DNA of 36,802 nucleotides from Streptacidiphilus pinicola (GTDB lineage Bacteria; Actinomycetota; Actinomycetes; Streptomycetales; Streptomycetaceae): assembly GCF_003258295.1 (NCBI RefSeq), contig NZ_QKYN01000171.1:1-36802 (forward strand), written 5' to 3'. The notes beneath the pieces are model-generated. The model was not told where the DNA came from. It searched no databases and saw nothing but the letters and a program-made list of their open reading frames with translations. A program made the position numbers and the translations under genes. Of this stretch, positions 33,541-36,802 are shown piece after piece (within the stretch, counting starts at the first letter, position 1; the number at the start of each line of letters is the position of its first letter).

Positions 33541-33576
33541 CACGACGCCCCAGGCATCTTGGCTGGGGGTCTCGTG
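33541..33576 (+). terminator. Terminator of the Tad operon
   Basis: A two-part stem lies 17 bases past the LysM-BTAD stop: outer arms CACGA/TCGTG (33541-33545, 33572-33576) and inner arms CCCCAG/CTGGGG (33548-33553, 33563-33568) with a nine-base loop. Place and stability fit an intrinsic terminator without a T run. Confidence 0.6.
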
Positions 33577-33969
33577 TGCCCGGAGCCTTTCCGGCGGAGC
33601 TGTGCTCGCCGCGTGCGATTCGTCGAGCGTGTGGCACGTACCGCTCGTCCCACCGTGGCACGGGTCCAGGGAACCGTGCACCTGGGCGCGTCCGACCGGG
33701 ACCGGCTCGTGCTGCGGTCAGCCTGCCTGCGGCCGTCGTCACTGAGATGTGCTCAGCTCCACTCCTTGGTCGGCTCCCCAGGCCGCTTTGAAACGCGGGA
33801 GGTAACGGCGAAGGTGTCCGGGACTCAGGGCGTCGCCGGAGCTGCCCGTGATTCCGTGCTGCTCGCGGACGGCGGATGATCGCATCCGCCGGGCGACTGG
33901 CGGCGTGCGGTGAAGCCCAGGAGGCGGGCCAGCAGCCGGTTGGGGGTCCGGTGCTGGCCCTCGAGGGGC
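33577..33969. other. Intergenic region with a doubtful minus-strand 48-codon frame
   Basis: No convincing gene is present. The best candidate is a minus-strand frame, 33885-33739 (MRSSAVREQHG, then LSPGHLRRYLPRFKAAWG), with acceptable third-position G/C but no ribosome site. It may be a remnant of a longer gene. Plus-strand frames here are Arg-rich and look like shadows. Confidence 0.4.
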
Positions 33970-34107
33970 CTATATCGCCCCAGTGTGATGGTCGAGCAGC
34001 TTCGCAGCCAGAGCCCACAAGGCCCTGGCGCCGAGCGCTATGCCCAGCCGCTCAGCCAGCTCGCGGAGCCGCTCCGAACGCGTCGGAGCGTGACCCTTAT
34101 TCACCAT
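33970..34107 (-). CDS. Very small hypothetical protein
   Basis: The product has 45 residues from ATG 34107, with an AGAGAGG-type ribosome site upstream. The sequence is basic and helical (RSERLRELAERLGIALGARA, LAAKLLDHH), with good codon bias. It shows no span or known motif. It could be a small regulator or the start of a truncated gene. It is too short for confident assignment. Confidence 0.4.
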   Translation of the reverse strand: MVNKGHAPTRSERLRELAERLGIALGARALWALAAKLLDHHTGAI

Positions 34108-34130
34108 CGCGCCACCTCTCTCTTACGGAT

Positions 34131-34152
34131 CGGGGCCGACGGGTCGGCCCCG
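34131..34152. terminator. Strong G/C hairpin
   Basis: CGGGGCCGA (34131-34139) pairs perfectly with TCGGCCCCG (34144-34152) around a four-base loop. It lies between the divergent small genes starting at 34107 and 34388. No gene ends next to it, so a role in a 5' leader or as an insulator is as likely as termination. Confidence 0.4.
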
Positions 34153-34387
34153 CCAGGTCCCCCAATCCCGGCGGCACCCTCGAGGGCCGCCCAGATCCGT
34201 CCGAGAAACGCGAAGTGGCCATCCGACACTAGCGCGCCAAAGTCCGTGTGGCGAGCTCTAGTTGCTCACGCCTCAACGGAACTTGTGGCGGGAAGCAGAC
34301 CTCCGGGGCGCGCCCATCGCCGGTCAAGCACCAGGCGCGCCCCAAGGCAGTGATCACCGTACGCCCACGAGCAGGGAGAACCACGCG

Positions 34388-34498
34388 ATGACCACCGCCG
34401 ACACCCGCACGATCCTCCACCGGCTCCGCGAACACCTCGGAGACCTCATGGCCGCCAGTACACCGACCCCCACCCCGTCTGGCCCCCACAGCGGCTGA
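34388..34498 (+). CDS. N-terminal fragment of the following gene, split by a frameshift
   Basis: The fragment has 36 residues from ATG 34388, with AGGGAGAA upstream. The start MTTADTRTILHRLREHLGDLM is helical and well coded; after it codon bias switches to the frame used by the next gene (RQYTDPHPVWPPQRLTTEM). Adding one C near 34455 (GCCG to GCCCG) would fuse both into one protein of about 255 residues. As it stands it ends early in a Thr/Pro tail. It may be a natural frameshift or a base-calling loss. Confidence 0.5.
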   Translation: MTTADTRTILHRLREHLGDLMAASTPTPTPSGPHSG

Positions 34499-34506
34499 CC
34501 ACGGAG

Positions 34507-35154
34507 ATGTGGGCTGTCCGCGACGCCGAAGCCCGTGCAGAGCGGGAGGAGCGCAACGAGTACGCCCTCGGCGACGCACCCGCGCCCGTGTTGAACCTGA
34601 CCGCGATGGAGACCCTCGGCTACGTCGAGGCCGAGCTCCTCGCCCTGGCTGACGTCATTGCGAACGCCTGCCAGTTGGCGCCGCGGTTCATCGGCCCGGG
34701 CGCAGAGTCGAGCATCGACTTCGTTGCCGCGCACAACAGCGACCCGCGCCGCTGGCACTACAACGCCAGCTGGAGCAAGGGCGCGCACTGGGCCGCGGTC
34801 TACGTCGACGGGCGCCTGGCCGACGACGACCTCGACGCCGGCCACTTCCGCCGCATGCCCGACAGGACCCGCCACGAAGCCGCAGACGTCGTCCGCGAGT
34901 GCTGGCGACAGACCGCCGCTGTCCTCGGCATCGGCGAGCGCCACGTCCCCATTCCCGACCGACCCTGCCCGGGGTGCGGCGGCGTCCTGATGCTCCACCA
35001 GGTCGTCGACGAGTCGCCGGCGGTCAGTTGCGAGACCGGGAGGGACTGCACGGCGCCCGTCGAGCGGGACATCCGCGGCCGCGCCTGGTGGGACTGGCGG
35101 CACCTCGGCGCGCTGGCGGGCGCCCTCGACGCCCGCGAGCGAGGCGCGGCGTGA
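34507..35154 (+). CDS. Hypothetical protein with C-terminal zinc-ribbon-like motif
   Basis: The product has 215 residues from ATG 34507; the true start is probably 34388 across a frameshift. Residues 1-60 form a charged helix typical of phage and plasmid-borne Streptomyces proteins (DAEARAEREERNEYALG, VEAELLALADVI). Near 155-180, CPGCGG and a later C-x4-C pattern could bind one zinc. No enzyme motif is visible. It overlaps, on the opposite strand, the open tail of the gene starting at 35369. Confidence 0.65.
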   Translation: MWAVRDAEARAEREERNEYALGDAPAPVLNLTAMETLGYVEAELLALADVIANACQLAPRFIGPGAESSIDFVAAHNSDPRRWHYNASWSKGAHWAAVYVDGRLADDDLDAGHFRRMPDRTRHEAADVVRECWRQTAAVLGIGERHVPIPDRPCPGCGGVLMLHQVVDESPAVSCETGRDCTAPVERDIRGRAWWDWRHLGALAGALDARERGAA

Positions 35155-35369
35155 GACTTGCGCCAGACGTCCTCGTCGCCGACCCAGATGACCTTCGTGA
35201 AGTCGAAGCCTGGGATCTCAGGCCGGACTGCGGCACGCATCTCCGCGTCGTTGTAGCAGTCGGTGGAGATCGACCGTCCTGCGCGGAGGGCGAATTCGAC
35301 GGTGCGCGTGTCGGAGCCCGGACGCAGGGGCCCGACGTTGACGTACGGGTAGGTCTGCTCAGTCGTCAT
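34800..35369 (-). CDS. Hypothetical protein; reading frame runs into antisense of neighbour
   Basis: The first ~72 residues from ATG 35369 look like a real protein (YPYVNVGPLRPGSDTRTVEF, then PGFDFTKVIWVGDEDVWR). Beyond about 35155 the frame is antisense to the convergent gene and turns Arg/Ser/Pro-rich, which is typical shadow sequence. The total open length is 189 residues. I infer that the original 3' end was deleted or that the natural gene was about 75-80 residues and lost its stop. The function is unknown. Confidence 0.42.
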   Translation of the reverse strand: MTTEQTYPYVNVGPLRPGSDTRTVEFALRAGRSISTDCYNDAEMRAAVRPEIPGFDFTKVIWVGDEDVWRKSHAAPRSRASRAPASAPRCRQSHQARPRMSRSTGAVQSLPVSQLTAGDSSTTWWSIRTPPHPGQGRSGMGTWRSPMPRTAAVCRQHSRTTSAASWRVLSGMRRKWPASRSSSARRPST

Positions 35370-35699
35370 GGCACCAGTTCTGCACGCTGGCGGCAGGCTT
35401 CGCAACCGAAGCAGAGCGTGTCGCTACTTGCTGGGCTTGGCCCAGGCCTCGCGGTCCGGACGATCGGGCCGCTTCGCACCAGGCGTGCGCAGATCCAGGC
35501 GATGAACGCGTTGAGGACCTCGGCGCAGGTGGTGCCGACGGCCGTCGCCGGCGTGGCGCGTTGTGACCGCTGGCTATCCCGGGCAAGTTCTGCGACACCG
35601 CGTCAACAGCCCATATCTTCACTCCTTCTCCATAGTTTCCGCTGCGCGGCCGTAGGATGGCCGCTCCACTATGAGGCCGCCCCGACAGAGGATCAGCCC
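35370..35699. other. Intergenic region with a possible gene remnant
   Basis: No intact gene is present. On the minus strand, short protein-like stretches in two frames (TTCAEVLNAFIAWICAR, then AKRPDRPDREAWAKPSK ending at TAG 35426-35424) may be a decayed, frameshifted gene. GC content drops around 35600-35640, just before the next plus-strand gene, and should include its promoter. Confidence 0.35.
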
Positions 35700-36407
35700 A
35701 TGAGCACCGGATACGCCGCGCCCCCAGCTCCCCGTCGCCGACCGGGGCGTTGGTACTTCGTCGTCCCGGTGCTCACGTTCGGCCTCTTCACTTGGGTGCC
35801 GTTCCTGCACGCCGCCGTGAAGACCCACCGGCGCCGTCATCGGCTCCTTGCGCTCATCTATGGGGCGGTGGCAGCCATCGTGATCATGCTCGCGAACGTC
35901 ACGCCCAAGGACGTGCATGGGAACCCAGCAGGCACCCTGGGCACTGCAATGAACGCGGTCTTCGGGCTACTGGCGCTGGCCAGCGTGGTGGTGGGATGCG
36001 TGCAGCTTGCGCAGGTGCGCAGCGAGGTCTACGGGCTGATGCCTACGGTCCCGCCGCCCCCGCTTGCCAGTGATCCGGTGGTAGCGCAGCAGCTCGCCGC
36101 CCGGGCACGTCGGAACGAGGCACGGGCTCTGGCTGCACGCGACTCGGCACTGGCCCGGGAACTCCGAATCGGACGCCCAGACCTCCCCCGCCAGTACGAC
36201 GATGGCGGCCTGGTCGACCTCAACAATGCGCCCGCCCAGGTGATCGCTGCCGTCTGCGGTCTTGCTCCTTCTGATGCCGGTCGGATCGCGCAGGCCCGCG
36301 AACAGCTCGGCGTCTTCTCGTCGCTTGACGAAGTACTGGTTTACGCACAGGCCCAGGGAGCGATGGCCGATGTGATCCGCGAGCGCGGAGTGCTACTGCC
36401 GCGCTGA
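35700..36407 (+). CDS. Membrane protein with C-terminal helix-hairpin-helix (ComEA-like) domain
   Basis: The product has 235 residues from ATG 35700, with AGAGGAT upstream. Three hydrophobic stretches (about 18-40, 48-66, 80-105) are followed by a charged helical linker (ARRNEARALAARDSALAREL). A helix-hairpin-helix follows near 178-225 (VDLNNAPAQVIAAVCGLAPS, AREQLGVFSSLDEVL), the ComEA-type motif that binds DNA backbone without sequence preference. The combination suggests membrane-tethered DNA or protein binding. Whether the domain faces in or out is not settled by the charge pattern. Confidence 0.75.
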   Translation: MSTGYAAPPAPRRRPGRWYFVVPVLTFGLFTWVPFLHAAVKTHRRRHRLLALIYGAVAAIVIMLANVTPKDVHGNPAGTLGTAMNAVFGLLALASVVVGCVQLAQVRSEVYGLMPTVPPPPLASDPVVAQQLAARARRNEARALAARDSALARELRIGRPDLPRQYDDGGLVDLNNAPAQVIAAVCGLAPSDAGRIAQAREQLGVFSSLDEVLVYAQAQGAMADVIRERGVLLPR

Positions 36408-36507
36408 CACCTTGTCCGTGCAGGCCGGCGTTGAGCACGGCGACGGCTGCCCCGTCTGCACGCCGCCGCCCAGACCCGGCCTGGGAGCGGGCGACGCGTG
36501 GCACCAC

Positions 36508-36536
36508 GGCCCCGCTGGCATCCTGCTGGCGGGGCC
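36508..36536. terminator. Hairpin between convergent genes
   Basis: GGCCCCGC (36508-36515) and GCGGGGCC (36529-36536) form a perfect 8-bp stem with a 13-base loop. It lies 100 bases after the plus-strand HhH gene and nine bases beyond the end of the minus-strand small gene, so it could stop transcription from both sides. Confidence 0.55.
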
Positions 36537-36544
36537 TGCTGTTG

Positions 36545-36715
36545 TCAGCGGTGTCGTCCGGGCGGCTGCGGCGGCTGCCACTGCTGCGGCGGGACGGGCG
36601 GTGTGGCGGTGGTGTGGCGGCGCCTCGCGAGTACGACGATCAGGGTGATGATCGTGGCGGGGATGCCGACGATGACGAGCAGGATGATCAGTTCGAGTGC
36701 GCGGTTCTCAAGCAC
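36545..36715 (-). CDS. 56-residue single-span membrane protein
   Basis: The GTG at 36715 is preceded by GAGGGGG at normal spacing. The protein starts VLENRALELIILLVIVGIPA and continues with a hydrophobic stretch to about residue 31, then Arg-Arg-Arg-His and a Pro/Gln tail ending PPGRHR. One membrane span with the basic tail inside is the expected layout. Third codon positions are almost all C or G, supporting a real gene. The function is unknown. Confidence 0.65.
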   Translation of the reverse strand: MLENRALELIILLVIVGIPATIITLIVVLARRRHTTATPPVPPQQWQPPQPPGRHR

Positions 36716-36802
36716 GCTGCCCCCTCGGTTGTGGTGCGGGGAGCGTACGGCTGGGGAGCCTTGTTTCGCAGGCGCTTGGGCTAGGTGTTCTGTCCCGTGA
36801 GG

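Noticed and set aside
33559-33879. 106-codon plus-strand frame after the Tad operon
   Set aside because: It starts inside the terminator, is Arg/Val-rich, and resembles no protein.
36412-36648. 78-codon plus-strand frame from TTG 36412
   Set aside because: It crosses the hairpin at 36508-36536 and is antisense to a better small gene with a ribosome site.
1-36802. CRISPR array, tRNA gene, attachment site or intact insertion sequence
   Set aside because: No regularly spaced direct repeats, no cloverleaf-like sequence and no transposase with terminal repeats were seen by eye. A tRNA or IS search program would settle it.

Overview
The window reads as a high-GC actinobacterial accessory region, most likely from Streptomyces or a close relative. 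The grounds are codon third positions that are almost all G/C, many GTG and TTG starts, dense 1- to 8-base gene overlaps, and families typical of Streptomyces (DUF6879, LysM-BTAD fusions, ATP-grasp RiPP clusters). No tRNA, rRNA, CRISPR array, attachment site or intact insertion sequence was seen. The first 150 bases are an exact inverted copy of bases 391-540 and look like an assembly artefact at a contig edge. The first gene is therefore probably cut at its 5' end.

Left part, plus strand (about 150-9793): one tightly overlapping operon for a conjugation-type (type IV secretion) channel. It holds a TcpC-like protein, a small TcpD-like membrane protein, a TcpE-like protein, a VirB4-like ATPase, a VirB6/TrbL-like multi-spanning protein with four Cys-x10-Cys repeats, and a lytic transglycosylase-NlpC/P60 wall hydrolase. 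Three small unknown genes follow. The operon then decays into broken reading frames (about 9760-10281). The coupling ATPase and relaxase are not in the window.

Middle part, minus strand (10250-21438): an orphan polytopic membrane protein; an ABC exporter with two NUDIX hydrolases in one operon; a patch of degraded genes around an intact DUF6879 gene; and then an ATP-grasp RiPP (graspetide, fuscimiditide-like) cluster. That cluster has a 91-residue precursor, an ATP-grasp ligase of the SAV_5884 type and a PIMT-like O-methyltransferase with a long C-terminal extension. The three genes overlap end to start. They are preceded by two very small proteins, one frameshifted small gene and an XRE-family regulator. 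The inferred route is that the ligase makes side-chain ester or amide links in the acidic, Thr-rich core, the methyltransferase methylates an Asp that could collapse to an aspartimide, and the nearby ABC exporter might export the product.

Right part, plus strand (22094-33524): a complete-looking actinobacterial Tad-pilus operon. It encodes a lipoprotein, a secreted Gly-rich protein, a SAF-domain (CpaB-like) protein, a TadZ/CpaE-like protein with a degenerate P-loop, the TadA/CpaF ATPase, TadB, TadC, a small Flp-like pilin, three TadE/TadG-like pseudopilins, and a 1125-residue membrane protein joining LysM domains outside to a SARP-like BTAD regulator inside. No prepilin peptidase is present. 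After a terminator come small poorly known genes, one split by a frameshift, a membrane protein with a helix-hairpin-helix tail, and a 56-residue single-span protein on the minus strand.

A recurring oddity is that several small accessory genes become continuous if one C is restored on the coding strand, while about 25 kb of large genes are intact. This suggests either clustered gene decay or systematic base-calling loss.
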